NCBI RefSeq assembly: GCF_003259435.1
Contig: NZ_QLMA01000009.1
Span: 310,028 to 374,027, forward strand
From: Chitinophaga dinghuensis
Lineage (GTDB): Bacteria; Bacteroidota; Bacteroidia; Chitinophagales; Chitinophagaceae
Reading direction: 5' to 3'
DNA length: 64,000 nt
In this document: positions 8,371-17,687 of the stretch, piece by piece
Position numbering within the stretch: position 1 is the stretch's first letter
Layout: each line of letters starts with the position of its first letter
Position numbers and translations under genes: made by a program
The notes under the pieces: model-generated
Told to the model about the DNA's origin: nothing
Seen by the model: the letters and a program-made list of their open reading frames with translations, nothing else
The model's database searches: none

Positions 8371-9725
8371 CTGGGGATAATCACCGCCTCGCTGGTGGGA
8401 ACAGATTCGTAATATTTACGTGTAGTCGCTTCAGGTACACTTCTTCTTCCTGTACCTGTTATTAAAGAAAGTGCGGTGGATACTAATGGATCGGCCGGAT
8501 TTCCGAAAGCCGTCAATGGTTGCTGACTCATCTCATCCACTGTATACTGCGGCGCAATACCGTTGGTATAACCGCCTTCTCCTTTTGCATTTGCCAGTCG
8601 GTAAGTAATAGGTTGTAAGACCCATGGAATACGCTTAGGAGTACGCATATCCCTGATGATAACGGCCCCTTTATCTTTCCCATAAGTTGCATTACCAATC
8701 TGAATCACCTGCGTGTATGGCTTCAGGTTATTGATCAGCAACTCCGCCGCCGATATCGTTTGATGCCCAGTCAGTATATATACTTTCGCCAAACGTAAAC
8801 GGTAAGATTGAAGTGAACTAAAAGTAGCAGGACTCCCACTCTCCGGTACCGCCAGGGTCTCTTTTAAATTCATCGTAAAACTTCCCTGGATATTATTCCC
8901 TTTCAATTGTATATACGAACTTCCTTCGCTGATGCCGTCTGCTATAAGCGTTGTCAGTACCGCAGCTGCGGCGATACTACCTCCGCTGTTATAGCGCAGA
9001 TCGATGATCAGCGACTGCACATTATCGCTCATAAACTGCCGGAAGGCGCCAATCAGACTAGAAGTATAATTATCGTTAAAGGAATTGTAGAAGAGATAAC
9101 CTACTTTCTTACCAGCTGTGGATAACGTAGTCGCATACACGGGGTTTTCCCTGGTATAACCGAATGTCAATTGTACGGGTGTCCCTTCAGTTAAAATGCC
9201 GTTGGTATATATAGCCGGTGTAAAACTGCCGGATTTTGCTTTCAGTACATCGGCGATAAGAGAAGAGGCGTTGGCGGCCGTGACAGGCGTATTGTTTATT
9301 TTAGTGAGATAGCTACCCCGACTGAATTTGGAGGCTGCATAAGAATTGGCGACAACAATTTTTACCACGCCAATAACGCCGGTAGGAGAAGCAGGGAAAT
9401 CTATCACACCGATATCCAGTCCGAAATTATTGTATAAAGAAACGGGCAACGTTTCCGGATCATCAGGATTGATTAAACTGGTGAATACATCTTCCTGCTG
9501 TCGTAATTTTAACAGGAAGGATGGCGGAATCAGCGTTGTATCCGCTTTCGCCGGGAGTTGTTGATTCCAGAGATAGAAATAATGCATGCTGTCCAGCACC
9601 CAACTGTTGATTTCTGCCTGAGTAACAGGGCCTGTTGGTATTACGGGAGACACGGTGCTGTCTTTCCTGCAACTGCCTATTAATAGTACAGTACCGGCCA
9701 GCAGGAGGGAACGGGTATATAGCAT
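8361..9725 (-). CDS. S41-family peptidase lipoprotein (CtpA/TSP-like)
   Basis: A 454-residue cell-envelope serine peptidase. It has a lipobox (LIGSC, Cys19), a Bacteroidota S41 N-terminal region, a PDZ-like segment (about 120-180) and the S41 core: 'VQSLIIDLRYNSGG' followed by 'VYILTGHQTISAAELLINN', in which the Ser of ISAAE (about residue 325) is the expected nucleophile. The family cleaves C-terminal or unstructured regions of envelope proteins. The gene starts 3 bases after the stop codon of the ECF sigma factor gene, so the two are almost certainly one transcript. That pairing, with no anti-sigma gene in between, is unusual. Confidence 0.9.
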   Translation of the reverse strand: MLYTRSLLLAGTVLLIGSCRKDSTVSPVIPTGPVTQAEINSWVLDSMHYFYLWNQQLPAKADTTLIPPSFLLKLRQQEDVFTSLINPDDPETLPVSLYNNFGLDIGVIDFPASPTGVIGVVKIVVANSYAASKFSRGSYLTKINNTPVTAANASSLIADVLKAKSGSFTPAIYTNGILTEGTPVQLTFGYTRENPVYATTLSTAGKKVGYLFYNSFNDNYTSSLIGAFRQFMSDNVQSLIIDLRYNSGGSIAAAAVLTTLIADGISEGSSYIQLKGNNIQGSFTMNLKETLAVPESGSPATFSSLQSYRLRLAKVYILTGHQTISAAELLINNLKPYTQVIQIGNATYGKDKGAVIIRDMRTPKRIPWVLQPITYRLANAKGEGGYTNGIAPQYTVDEMSQQPLTAFGNPADPLVSTALSLITGTGRRSVPEATTRKYYESVPTSEAVIIPRKK

Positions 9726-9728
9726 GAG

Positions 9729-10268
9729 TTATTGGGAATTATCCAGATCAAAATGGGACCTCACCTGTCGCCGGATTGACTGCAAAGCGCTGCCCAGATG
9801 GCTTTTCACAGTGGCAACAGAAATGGAAAGCTTGGAGGCAATCTCCTGATTACTAAAACCATGGACCCGACTCAATTCGTATACATTTCTCCGTTGTTCA
9901 GGCATAGTGCCTACTACCTTATACAGTTGCAGATCAAATTCTTTACGGATAATGTATTTATCGCCGGTATCTTCCGACTGAGGGCGGGTTTTCTCTTCTT
10001 CTGTAGCCTGGTGCAACAGTTTCTTTTCCCGGTAATGTCGTCTCGCTTCATCTATCACCAGGTTTTTTACGTAAACAAACAACAAGGGGAAAATATCTTC
10101 TCCTTCACGGACCTTATCCATGTTCTCCCATAACCTGATAAAACATTGTTGGGTAATATCTTCAGCTCTGGAAGCATCGCCGGTCAACTTTAAGGCAAAG
10201 CGGTAGATCTTCTCCTTGTTGTTGACAAAGAGTCGCTCAAATTGTAATTTGACAGGGCTATCAGACAT
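9729..10268 (-). CDS. ECF RNA polymerase sigma factor
   Basis: A 179-residue RpoE-like sigma-70 family factor. Region 2 covers about residues 10-80 (ALKLTGDASRAEDITQQCF, FPLLFVYVKNLVIDEARR) and region 4 covers about 115-170 with a helix-turn-helix (GFSNQEIASKLSISVATVKSH). It is followed after 3 bases by an S41 peptidase lipoprotein gene. No FecR-type or zinc anti-sigma gene adjoins it. The orphan FecR at 1905-2819 in the same window may be its partner, but they are about 7 kb apart and on opposite strands, so this link is speculative. Confidence 0.92.
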   Translation of the reverse strand: MSDSPVKLQFERLFVNNKEKIYRFALKLTGDASRAEDITQQCFIRLWENMDKVREGEDIFPLLFVYVKNLVIDEARRHYREKKLLHQATEEEKTRPQSEDTGDKYIIRKEFDLQLYKVVGTMPEQRRNVYELSRVHGFSNQEIASKLSISVATVKSHLGSALQSIRRQVRSHFDLDNSQ

Positions 10269-10493
10269 AGTTCGCAGGTTGACGCGTTTGGATAACTAAA
10301 CTTACAAATCCTATGTTACAGGAATGTTAAGGAATGCCGTTCCTGTACTGCTTTACAGGAAAATGACAAGCTGGTGCGGTAATACGGCAGCATTAATAAA
10401 TAATTATGATTTTAATGTAGGCGTATTCGCATCTTTAACTTCGTAATTGAATACTGTATCTTCGTTTATTCACAATCACGAATACTTATCTGC

Positions 10494-11390
10494 ATGAAAA
10501 TTTTATCATTTATCCTGGGCGCCGGATTACTGACTACTCAGGCATTTGCACAATCTACACTAGATGTACAGGCACACAGAGGCGGGATGGGACTAATGCC
10601 GGAAAATACGATTCCTGCTATGATCAATGCTGTCAAGCTGGGAGCTCGTACATTGGAACTGGACTGTATTATTTCCGCAGATAATAAAGTGGTAGTATCA
10701 CATGATGCGTATATGTCGGCCGCCTTCATGCGTAAGCCAGATGGAGCTGATATCACCAAGGAAGAGCAAAAGTCATTGATTCTCTTCTCAATGCCTTACG
10801 ACAGTATCCGTAAATATGATGCGGGTACCAAACCTTATGAACGCTTTCCACAACAGGCAAAATTTAAAACTTATCGTCCGCTGCTCTCTGAACTGATCGA
10901 TAGCGTGGAAGCATATGTGAAAAAGAATCACTTGAAACCTGTTTATTACAATATCGAAACCAAGTCAGAATTAAATGGAGATGGCCGCCTGAATCCAACG
11001 CCAGATGTATTCACCGCATTGGTAATGGGTGTCATCAACCAGAAAAAAATTGCCAGCAGGGTAACCATTCAATCTTTTGATCCACGTACTTTACAGGTAT
11101 TGCATAAAACATTCCCTAAACAGAAAACGGCCTGGCTGATTGCGAATAAAGATAGCTTCGCAGACAACATTAAAACGTTGGGCTTTACGCCATCTGTTTA
11201 TAGCCCTGCATTTCAGCTGGTAACCGCGGATCTGATTAAAGAAGCCCATGCACTGAAAGTAGAAGTGCTACCATGGACAGTAGATGAAGTAGTAGATATG
11301 AAACGAATGATAGACCTGGGGGTAGATGGGATTATCACGAATTATCCGGACAGACTGATTACCATTACCGGTAGTTATCAACAAAAATAG
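10494..11390 (+). CDS. secreted glycerophosphodiester phosphodiesterase
   Basis: A 298-residue protein with a cleavable signal peptide (cleavage near AFA-QS, residue 19). It has the GDPD active-site pattern: HRGG at 28-31, PEN at 36-38, the metal ligands E55 and D57 in LELD, and the second catalytic histidine in SHD (H70). The C-terminal part has 'VEVLPWTVDEVVDMKRMIDLGVDGIITNYPD', split here as VEVLPWTVDEVVDMKRM and DLGVDGIITNYPD, typical for the family. It should hydrolyse glycerophosphodiesters in the periplasm to glycerol-3-phosphate and an alcohol. It is a single-gene unit between the divergent sigma gene and a strong terminator. Confidence 0.93.
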   Translation: MKILSFILGAGLLTTQAFAQSTLDVQAHRGGMGLMPENTIPAMINAVKLGARTLELDCIISADNKVVVSHDAYMSAAFMRKPDGADITKEEQKSLILFSMPYDSIRKYDAGTKPYERFPQQAKFKTYRPLLSELIDSVEAYVKKNHLKPVYYNIETKSELNGDGRLNPTPDVFTALVMGVINQKKIASRVTIQSFDPRTLQVLHKTFPKQKTAWLIANKDSFADNIKTLGFTPSVYSPAFQLVTADLIKEAHALKVEVLPWTVDEVVDMKRMIDLGVDGIITNYPDRLITITGSYQQK

Positions 11391-11405
11391 TTTTATTGTT
11401 CCAAC

Positions 11406-11460
11406 TAACGAGAGAGGGTCTGATCAAAACCACAAGTTTCGATCAGACCCTCTCTCGTTA
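11406..11460. terminator. long perfect hairpin, bidirectional terminator
   Basis: A perfect 20-base inverted repeat (11406-11425 with 11441-11460) surrounds a 15-base spacer whose own AAAC/GTTT ends can extend the stem. It lies between convergent genes: the GDPD gene ends at 11390 and the TolC-like gene ends at 11470. The stem is much longer than usual for an intrinsic terminator and no clear T-run follows. Confidence 0.75.
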
Positions 11461-11469
11461 AATAGGAAT

Positions 11470-12804
11470 TTAATTTATGATGGAACCATTCAATCTTCTG
11501 AGTTCCGTTTCTGCCAGCTTGGTATTATAGCGGGCTAATATCAGTCTGGTGTAAGAGTCTTCAAGACTTTGCTGCGCTTGTTTCACTTCAATAGTAGTTG
11601 AAACGCCCTGTTTGAACCGTTCCAACGCTACCATCATATTTTCTTTTGCCAGCTCCAGGTTCTCTTCTTCCAATGCCAATGCTTGTTTGTAATATTGGTA
11701 ATCTTTGAATGCATTGGTCAGCGACAGGGATACCTGCGATTTAATATTATCCAGTGAAATACTTTGATACTCCATATCCAACTGTGCATTTTTCACTTGT
11801 CTTCTCACATTAAAGCCATTGAAAATCGGAACGCTGGCGGTGAATCCATAGTTCAATACGCCGTTCCTGTTGAATTTCGGGCTGAAGTTGTTGGAGGCCG
11901 CGTTGGAAGTATTTCTGTTAAAGTTATAAGCAGAATTAAAAGAAACGATCGGGAAATAATCCGCTCTTCTTTCCTTGATAGTCAGTTCGGAAACGGCTAC
12001 ATTCTGCTGTTGTAATTTAATACTGGTGTTATTCTCCGAAATATGCTCCTGCAATTCGCCCAGTGATAGGCCTGCATTCAACGGAATGGAATCCACTACA
12101 TCATAAAAAGTGGAAGTTTCCGGTACGGCCATCAGCTGATTCAGCAAGGCTTTGCTTTGTTCAATCACTGTTTGCTGACGCAGATACAAAGCTTTCTGTG
12201 CATTCAGATCCACTTTGGATTGGAGCCAGTCTGTTTTAGGACCGAGCCCAGTTTGGAATTTGGCATCGGAGAGTTTCACTCTTTCTTCAGAAATAGATAC
12301 CTGCTCTGCGAGGGCTTTCAGTTGTTGCTTTTCCTGTACGATGTTAAAATATCCGCCAATGACAGTAGCAATGGTATTTTGTACCTGGTTTTTGATGGCC
12401 AGCTCGCCGAGATTTTTGATGGCTTCCAGCTTATTGCGGGTAGCAAACATTTTCATCCCATCGAATAATGTCCAGTTAAGATTTACGCTGGCATTGACAT
12501 TCTGGCCTTTGATGCCGCTGGTATCACGTTTGGTGCCGTTGGCAAACTCCTGTTTGGTGGCAGTGTTGTTCCAGGAAGTACCAACAGTGGCATTGAGGCG
12601 TGGCGCAAATGCAAAATTCGCATAAGCGTAATCGTTAGCAGATAGTTCTGCTGTATTTTTTGCCAGACGTATATCGAAGTTATTTTTCAACGCTACATCT
12701 ATCGCCTGTTCCAGTGTGAGCACCTGCCGCTGTGCCATCGCTGCCGAGCTGGCAGCGATGATGCACAATACAGACAAACAAAATTTAGCTATATAATTTT
12801 TCAT
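11470..12804 (-). CDS. TolC-like outer-membrane efflux channel
   Basis: A 444-residue outer-membrane factor of the TolC/OEP family. It has a signal peptide (about 1-24, ending AMAQ), 'VLTLEQAIDVALKNNFDIRLA' at the mature N terminus, and two homologous helical repeats, each with the usual long coiled-coil alanine/glutamine-rich helices. The C-terminal repeat ends with 'RFKQGVSTTIEVKQAQQSLE'. It forms the exit duct for the RND pump encoded by the two upstream genes on the same strand. The gap to the pump gene is 17 bases, so the three genes form one operon with the order adaptor, pump, channel. Confidence 0.94.
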   Translation of the reverse strand: MKNYIAKFCLSVLCIIAASSAAMAQRQVLTLEQAIDVALKNNFDIRLAKNTAELSANDYAYANFAFAPRLNATVGTSWNNTATKQEFANGTKRDTSGIKGQNVNASVNLNWTLFDGMKMFATRNKLEAIKNLGELAIKNQVQNTIATVIGGYFNIVQEKQQLKALAEQVSISEERVKLSDAKFQTGLGPKTDWLQSKVDLNAQKALYLRQQTVIEQSKALLNQLMAVPETSTFYDVVDSIPLNAGLSLGELQEHISENNTSIKLQQQNVAVSELTIKERRADYFPIVSFNSAYNFNRNTSNAASNNFSPKFNRNGVLNYGFTASVPIFNGFNVRRQVKNAQLDMEYQSISLDNIKSQVSLSLTNAFKDYQYYKQALALEEENLELAKENMMVALERFKQGVSTTIEVKQAQQSLEDSYTRLILARYNTKLAETELRRLNGSIIN

Positions 12805-12821
12805 AATTCTCTAAAGTAAAT

Positions 12822-15800
12822 TTAAGCGTGCGCCATTTCGGTCTGTGCCTCGGCTTCTTCCTCATCTTCTGAATTACCCGTTTTCCTGCGACTCAGATAG
12901 GTATACATGGCAGGGATTACGTAGAGTGTCAGTACCAGGGAGAAAATAATACCTCCCACAATCACAATACCCAAAGGAATACGGCTGGTGGCCGCTGCTC
13001 CCAAAGACATGGCAATTGGCAGCGCGCCGAGCGCCATGGCCAGACTCGTCATCAGGATCGGACGCAGACGCAGCGAAGAAGCAGTAATTACCGCCGCAGA
13101 TTTATCGATACCCTCGTCTCTCTTCTGGTTCGCAAATTCCACGATCAGGATACCATTCTTGGTAACTAGACCAATCAACATGATTACCCCAATCTGTGAG
13201 AAGATGTTCCAGGTCTGGTTAAACAACCAGAGTGATAACAATGCACCGGCAAATGCCAACGGTACTGTAATCATGATAATCAACGGATCTATCCAGCTTT
13301 CGAATTGAGCAGCCAGTACCAGATAAATCAGAATCAGGGCAAGACTCAATGCAAACATGGTGTTGGAACCACTCTCCGCATAGTCGCGGGATGCGCCGGA
13401 TAATGCCGTACTATAGTTATCGTTCAGTACATGCTCTTTCTTCAGCTTTTCGTATATGCGATACATTTCCTTGATACCATCGCCAATGGTTTGGCCAGGA
13501 GCAAGACCTGCAGAGATAGTCGCGGATTTGAATCGGTTGAAGTGATAAATGATAGGAGGACTGGTTTCTTCTTCTATCGATACCAGGTTATCCAGTTGAA
13601 TGGCTTCTCCGCGGGAGTTACGCACATACAGGTTCTGGAGGTCGTTCGGGTCATCTCTGTCCCGGCGGAATACCTGTCCCATTACCTGGTACTGCTTACC
13701 GTTTCTGATGAAGTAACCATAGCGCAGGTTACTCAGGGCCAGCTGGAGCGTCTGGGAGATATCCTGTACAGACACGCCCAGTTGAGTAGCCTTATTACGA
13801 TCGATATGTATACGCAGTTCTGGTTTGTTGAATTTCAGATCCACATCTGTTCCCTGGAAAACCGGGCTGTTGCCCACTTCATCCATGAATTTAGGGAGCA
13901 CGGAACTGAGGGAGTCAAAGTTGATGTGTTCCAGTACAAACGCAATCGGCAGACCGCCACGACGTCCTACCTGGATAGTCTGTTGCTCAATGGCAAACAC
14001 TTTACCGGTAGGGAATTTGGCCATATTCCTGTTGACCATATTCACGATCTCTTTCTGAGATCTGGCACGTTCATTTGGTTCAGAGAGCATCACGTTAACG
14101 AATGCACTATTTACTGCACCAGCGCCGCTAAAGCCCGGAGAAGTAACACTGAGCACGATTTTACGTTCCGGCACAGAATCCGCCATGAACTGTGTTAGTC
14201 TGTCTACATAATTATCCATATAGTCAAACGACGTACCTTCTGGTGCGGTCACTGACAGGCGGAAAGAGCTTCTGTCTTCCAGTGGCGCCAGTTCAGACTG
14301 GAGCACTTTAAACAGCCCGTAGATCATACCCAGACAAGCCAATACAATCAGAACGGCCGTCCAACGGAAACGCATAAACGCTTCCAGGGAATTTTTGTAG
14401 CCATCTTCCATCCAGCGGAAGAAAGGTTCTGTTTTCAGATAGAACCAGGAATGGGTATGTGTTTTACGACCAAGTTTAACGTTGAGTACCGGAGTAAGGG
14501 TTAGGGAGACGAAAGCCGAAATGAGAACGGCTCCGGCTACCACAATACCGAACTCTCTGAACAGCTGTCCTACGAAACCTTGCAGGAAGATAATCGGCAG
14601 GAATACGAAAGCCAGGGTGATGGAGGTAGCGATTACCGCAAAGAAGATTTCTTCGGAACCTTCGCGGGCGGCGCGCATACGAGGCATACCGGCTTCGATC
14701 TTTTTATAGATATTTTCCGTTACCACGATACCATCATCCACTACCAGGCCGGTGGCCAGTACAATGGCCAGGAGGGTGAGGATATTAATGGTGAAGCCGC
14801 AGGCATACATAATGAAGAATGCTCCGATGAGGGATACCGGAATATCTATCAGCGGACGGAAGGCCATGAGCCAGTCGCGGAAGAAGAGGTATACAATGAT
14901 GATTACCAGTGTCAGTGCGATGATGAGCGTTTCCTCTACCTCTTCAATAGATTTCTTAATGAAGCGGGTATTATCCATCGCGATATTGATACTAATATCA
15001 TCCGGGATTTCTTTTTGCAGCTGGGCATACCTTTTATAGAACTCATCAGCGATGGCTACATAGTTGGAGCCTGGCTGTGGGATCAGCGCGAGGGAGATCA
15101 TAGGGATACCCGATTCTTTCAGAACGGTTTCTTCATTTTCCGGTCCTAGTACAGCCTGTCCAATGTCGCGGATTCGAATCTCGCTACCATTGACATTCTG
15201 GATAATCAGGTTATTAAAATCATCTTCGCTCACCAGTCGGCCAAAAGTACGTACTGTAAAATCGGTCGCATTACCGGCGATTTTACCGGAGGGCAGCTCT
15301 ACGTTTTCACGTTTGAGGGCTGCTTGCACATCTGAAGGAGTCAGGCTGTACGAAGAAAGTTTCGCAGGGTCCATCCAGATACGCATGGCGTATCTTTTTT
15401 CTCCCCAGATCTGGATCTGGGAAACGCCTGGGATGGTCTGGAGTTTTTCGAGGAGTACGTTGGTACCATATTCTGTTACTTCCAGCTGGTTGCGGGTATT
15501 ACTTTGTACGGTCATGGAGATGATCGCATCAGAGTTGGCGTCCTGCTTGGAAACTACAGGGGGAGCGTCGATATCTGGCGGAAGGCTGCGTAGTGCCTGG
15601 GAAACTTTATCGCGCACATCGTTCGTGGCGCCTTCCAGGTCCTGACCCAGTTCAAATTCCACGGTAATATTGCTGCTACCTTGGCTACTGCTCGAGGAAA
15701 TATTTTTAATACCAGCGATACCATTGATTTGTTTTTCCAATGGTTCGGTGATTTGTGTTTCAATAATATCGGAGTTGGCGCCCGCATAGGAGGTACGCAC

Positions 15801-15938
15801 GTTTACGATAGGCGGGTCGATGGCAGGGAAGTCCCTGACGCCCAGGAAAGTAAAGCCCACAAGACCGAATATCACGATAATGATATTCATCACAATTGCC
15901 AGTACGGGCCGTTTAAGGGAAAGCGACGGCAGACTCAT
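12822..15938 (-). CDS. RND efflux pump, inner-membrane permease (AcrB/HAE1 type)
   Basis: A 1038-residue proton-driven RND transporter, close to the usual ~1040. The first helix is near the N terminus (IVMNIIIVIFGLVGFTFLG), followed by two large periplasmic porter/docking loops (about 35-335 and 555-865). Proton-relay residues are present: the Asp pair in 'GLVVDDGIVVTENI' of helix 4 and the Lys in 'GLVTKNGILIVEFA' of helix 10. 'SSLRLRPILMTSLAMALGALP' is typical for the family and is given here as SSLRLRPILMT and LAMALGALP. Substrates are probably hydrophobic or amphiphilic drugs, but they cannot be deduced. It is translated after the adaptor gene with a 15-base gap. Confidence 0.96.
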   Translation of the reverse strand: MSLPSLSLKRPVLAIVMNIIIVIFGLVGFTFLGVRDFPAIDPPIVNVRTSYAGANSDIIETQITEPLEKQINGIAGIKNISSSSSQGSSNITVEFELGQDLEGATNDVRDKVSQALRSLPPDIDAPPVVSKQDANSDAIISMTVQSNTRNQLEVTEYGTNVLLEKLQTIPGVSQIQIWGEKRYAMRIWMDPAKLSSYSLTPSDVQAALKRENVELPSGKIAGNATDFTVRTFGRLVSEDDFNNLIIQNVNGSEIRIRDIGQAVLGPENEETVLKESGIPMISLALIPQPGSNYVAIADEFYKRYAQLQKEIPDDISINIAMDNTRFIKKSIEEVEETLIIALTLVIIIVYLFFRDWLMAFRPLIDIPVSLIGAFFIMYACGFTINILTLLAIVLATGLVVDDGIVVTENIYKKIEAGMPRMRAAREGSEEIFFAVIATSITLAFVFLPIIFLQGFVGQLFREFGIVVAGAVLISAFVSLTLTPVLNVKLGRKTHTHSWFYLKTEPFFRWMEDGYKNSLEAFMRFRWTAVLIVLACLGMIYGLFKVLQSELAPLEDRSSFRLSVTAPEGTSFDYMDNYVDRLTQFMADSVPERKIVLSVTSPGFSGAGAVNSAFVNVMLSEPNERARSQKEIVNMVNRNMAKFPTGKVFAIEQQTIQVGRRGGLPIAFVLEHINFDSLSSVLPKFMDEVGNSPVFQGTDVDLKFNKPELRIHIDRNKATQLGVSVQDISQTLQLALSNLRYGYFIRNGKQYQVMGQVFRRDRDDPNDLQNLYVRNSRGEAIQLDNLVSIEEETSPPIIYHFNRFKSATISAGLAPGQTIGDGIKEMYRIYEKLKKEHVLNDNYSTALSGASRDYAESGSNTMFALSLALILIYLVLAAQFESWIDPLIIMITVPLAFAGALLSLWLFNQTWNIFSQIGVIMLIGLVTKNGILIVEFANQKRDEGIDKSAAVITASSLRLRPILMTSLAMALGALPIAMSLGAAATSRIPLGIVIVGGIIFSLVLTLYVIPAMYTYLSRRKTGNSEDEEEAEAQTEMAHA

Positions 15939-15953
15939 AATTCATTATTCAGG

Positions 15954-17033
15954 TTACTTGATCTTGTTGTATTTCAGAGGCGCTCCTGGTTTCAGCTGGA
16001 GGATACCGGAAGTGATCACGGTATCGCCGATTTTCAGGCCGCTGGTGATTTGTACGCTGTTTTCATCGCGGATGCCGGTTTCCACCACTACAAATTTGGC
16101 TCTGCCGCTGTCGGCCACGATTACTTTTTTATCGCGGGTGCCTGGAATAACCGCCTGGGAAGGAATCATCATTGCATCCGGGAGGTCTTTCAGGTTGATG
16201 TGGATTTTGGCAAAGGAGCCTGGGAAGAGGATGCCATTGTTGTTAGGAACGATGGCACGGAGTTTAACCGTGCGGGTAGCCAGGTCAATTTTCGGATCGA
16301 TGGCATAGATGCTACCGTTATAGGTATTTTGGTCGCCGGCTACAGTAAAGCTCAGTTTATCCCCATTTTTCACCACGTTTCTGTATTTCTCAGGAACGGT
16401 GAAGTCAATTTTAAGCGGATCTATTTGCTGGAGGGTAGTAATGACCACTGCATTGGAAACGATGGCGCCTTCGCTGACATTACGGAGGCCAAGTCGGCCG
16501 GAGAATGGAGCGCGGAGTTCCGTTTTTTGCAACTGGGTCTGGGTATAGTCCATGTCTGCGGCATATGCGCTAACCTGGTTACGGGTAACGTCTACATCCT
16601 GGCGACTGATACCATTTATTTTAAGGAGGTTTTCCTGCCTCTCAAGGGTCGTTTTTGCCAGTTGTTGCTGTAATTTCAGTTTTTGTAGCTGTGCTTTCAG
16701 GTCCTCGTCATAGATTTTCACGAGGAGGTCGCCTTTTTTCACATTGGTGCCTTCTTTAAAGAAAAGGCGGGTAATACGGCCGTTGATTTCCGGTTTCACT
16801 TCTACTTCTTCATTGCTCTGGAGCGTACCGCTGGCGTCAATATATTGGTCAATCGGGGATGTTTTAACAATAAAAGCATCTATCACGACCTGAGATTTGC
16901 CGGGACCTCCTTTGGCCGGAGCGGCAGGTTCAGATGATTTATTGCCGGCTACCTGTTTATAAATAAGAAAGGCAGCGATACCGGCAATCCCCACAATAGC
17001 AATTGAGCGGAACGTACGTTTGGCGTTGGACAT
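15954..17033 (-). CDS. RND efflux periplasmic adaptor (membrane fusion protein)
   Basis: A 359-residue HlyD/AcrA-family adaptor anchored by one N-terminal helix (about 11-27). It has the split lipoyl domain (GRITRLFFKEGTNVKKGDLL and ELRAPFSGRLGLRNVSEGAIV), a central alpha-helical hairpin (about 110-160), a beta-barrel domain (about 205-285) and a membrane-proximal domain. It links the inner-membrane pump to the TolC-like channel. It is the first gene of the operon, so its promoter must lie in the 17034-17427 gap. No dedicated TetR/MarR regulator gene is adjacent. Confidence 0.94.
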   Translation of the reverse strand: MSNAKRTFRSIAIVGIAGIAAFLIYKQVAGNKSSEPAAPAKGGPGKSQVVIDAFIVKTSPIDQYIDASGTLQSNEEVEVKPEINGRITRLFFKEGTNVKKGDLLVKIYDEDLKAQLQKLKLQQQLAKTTLERQENLLKINGISRQDVDVTRNQVSAYAADMDYTQTQLQKTELRAPFSGRLGLRNVSEGAIVSNAVVITTLQQIDPLKIDFTVPEKYRNVVKNGDKLSFTVAGDQNTYNGSIYAIDPKIDLATRTVKLRAIVPNNNGILFPGSFAKIHINLKDLPDAMMIPSQAVIPGTRDKKVIVADSGRAKFVVVETGIRDENSVQITSGLKIGDTVITSGILQLKPGAPLKYNKIK

Positions 17034-17365
17034 TAAATACTAGCGTTTAGAATTCGATGATAGCATTAAGGGAAGAGCCACAGTAAAACAAGCACAACAT
17101 CCTCATAAGCCCGACAAATTTAATAAAATGGATGAGCTGGAGGGATAAGGCGACTGTTAAATACCGTTAATACTTTAGATAAGTGGCGAAAATTACGGTT
17201 GAGTGGAAATAATGCATCAGATATTATATGAGTGGTATCTAAAATATGGGTTTCTGGGATGAATATCCGATTAAATCTTAAAATCAGGAAATCCGTAAAG
17301 CATTCACTGTATTGGTTTTGCGCGGATTTTCGGATATAGATCGGGGTTAAAATTTGGCCTTCTTG
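17034..17365. other. intergenic region between the divergent efflux and acpP operons
   Basis: This stretch is AT-rich and should hold the promoter of the minus-strand efflux operon. I see no strong operator-like palindrome and no RNA gene. A short minus-strand reading frame (17120-17377) has no family resemblance and is not called. Confidence 0.5.
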
Positions 17366-17394
17366 TTGGCAATTCAATAAAAATTATATTTTTG
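17366..17394 (+). promoter_or_regulatory. acpP promoter (Bacteroidota type)
   Basis: The -7 element TATTTTTG at 17387-17394 matches TAnnTTTG, and a TTG at 17366-17368 lies 18 bases upstream as the -33 element. The predicted start of transcription is about 25 bases before the acpP ATG at 17428, with an AT-rich leader. Confidence 0.5.
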
Positions 17395-17427
17395 CAGTCA
17401 AGTTTTAAACCAAAAACACTTAAAATT

Positions 17428-17664
17428 ATGTCAGACATTGCATCAAGAGTTAAAAAGATCATCATTGACAAATTGGGCGTTGACGAAGCCGAGGTAACTC
17501 CTGAAGCCAGCTTCACCAACGACTTAGGCGCTGACTCTTTGGATACGGTAGAACTGATTATGGAATTCGAAAAAGAATTCAACATCTCCATTCCTGACGA
17601 ACAAGCTGAAACTATTACTACTGTTGGCCAGGCAGTTGTTTACCTGGAAGAACACGTAAAATAA
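17428..17664 (+). CDS. acpP: acyl carrier protein
   Basis: A 78-residue acidic protein. The phosphopantetheine attachment site is Ser37 in 'DLGADSLDTVELIMEFEKEF'. The start was set at the ATG in 'ATGTCAGACATTGC' (17428); a longer upstream frame is open but would add a non-conserved extension and would overlap the promoter. It carries growing acyl chains in fatty-acid synthesis. fabF and rnc follow closely on the same strand, the conserved acpP-fabF-rnc order found widely in bacteria. Confidence 0.97.
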   Translation: MSDIASRVKKIIIDKLGVDEAEVTPEASFTNDLGADSLDTVELIMEFEKEFNISIPDEQAETITTVGQAVVYLEEHVK

Positions 17665-17687
17665 TCCTACTAATCAGAATTGTTTTA

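Noticed and set aside
15681..16673. A 330-residue plus-strand frame antisense to the RND pump and adaptor genes
   Set aside because: It is a mirror of two strongly supported coding genes with typical motifs on the other strand.
17120..17377. An 85-residue minus-strand frame upstream of acpP
   Set aside because: It overlaps the region upstream of the efflux operon, is compositionally AT-biased and has no homologue I recognise.
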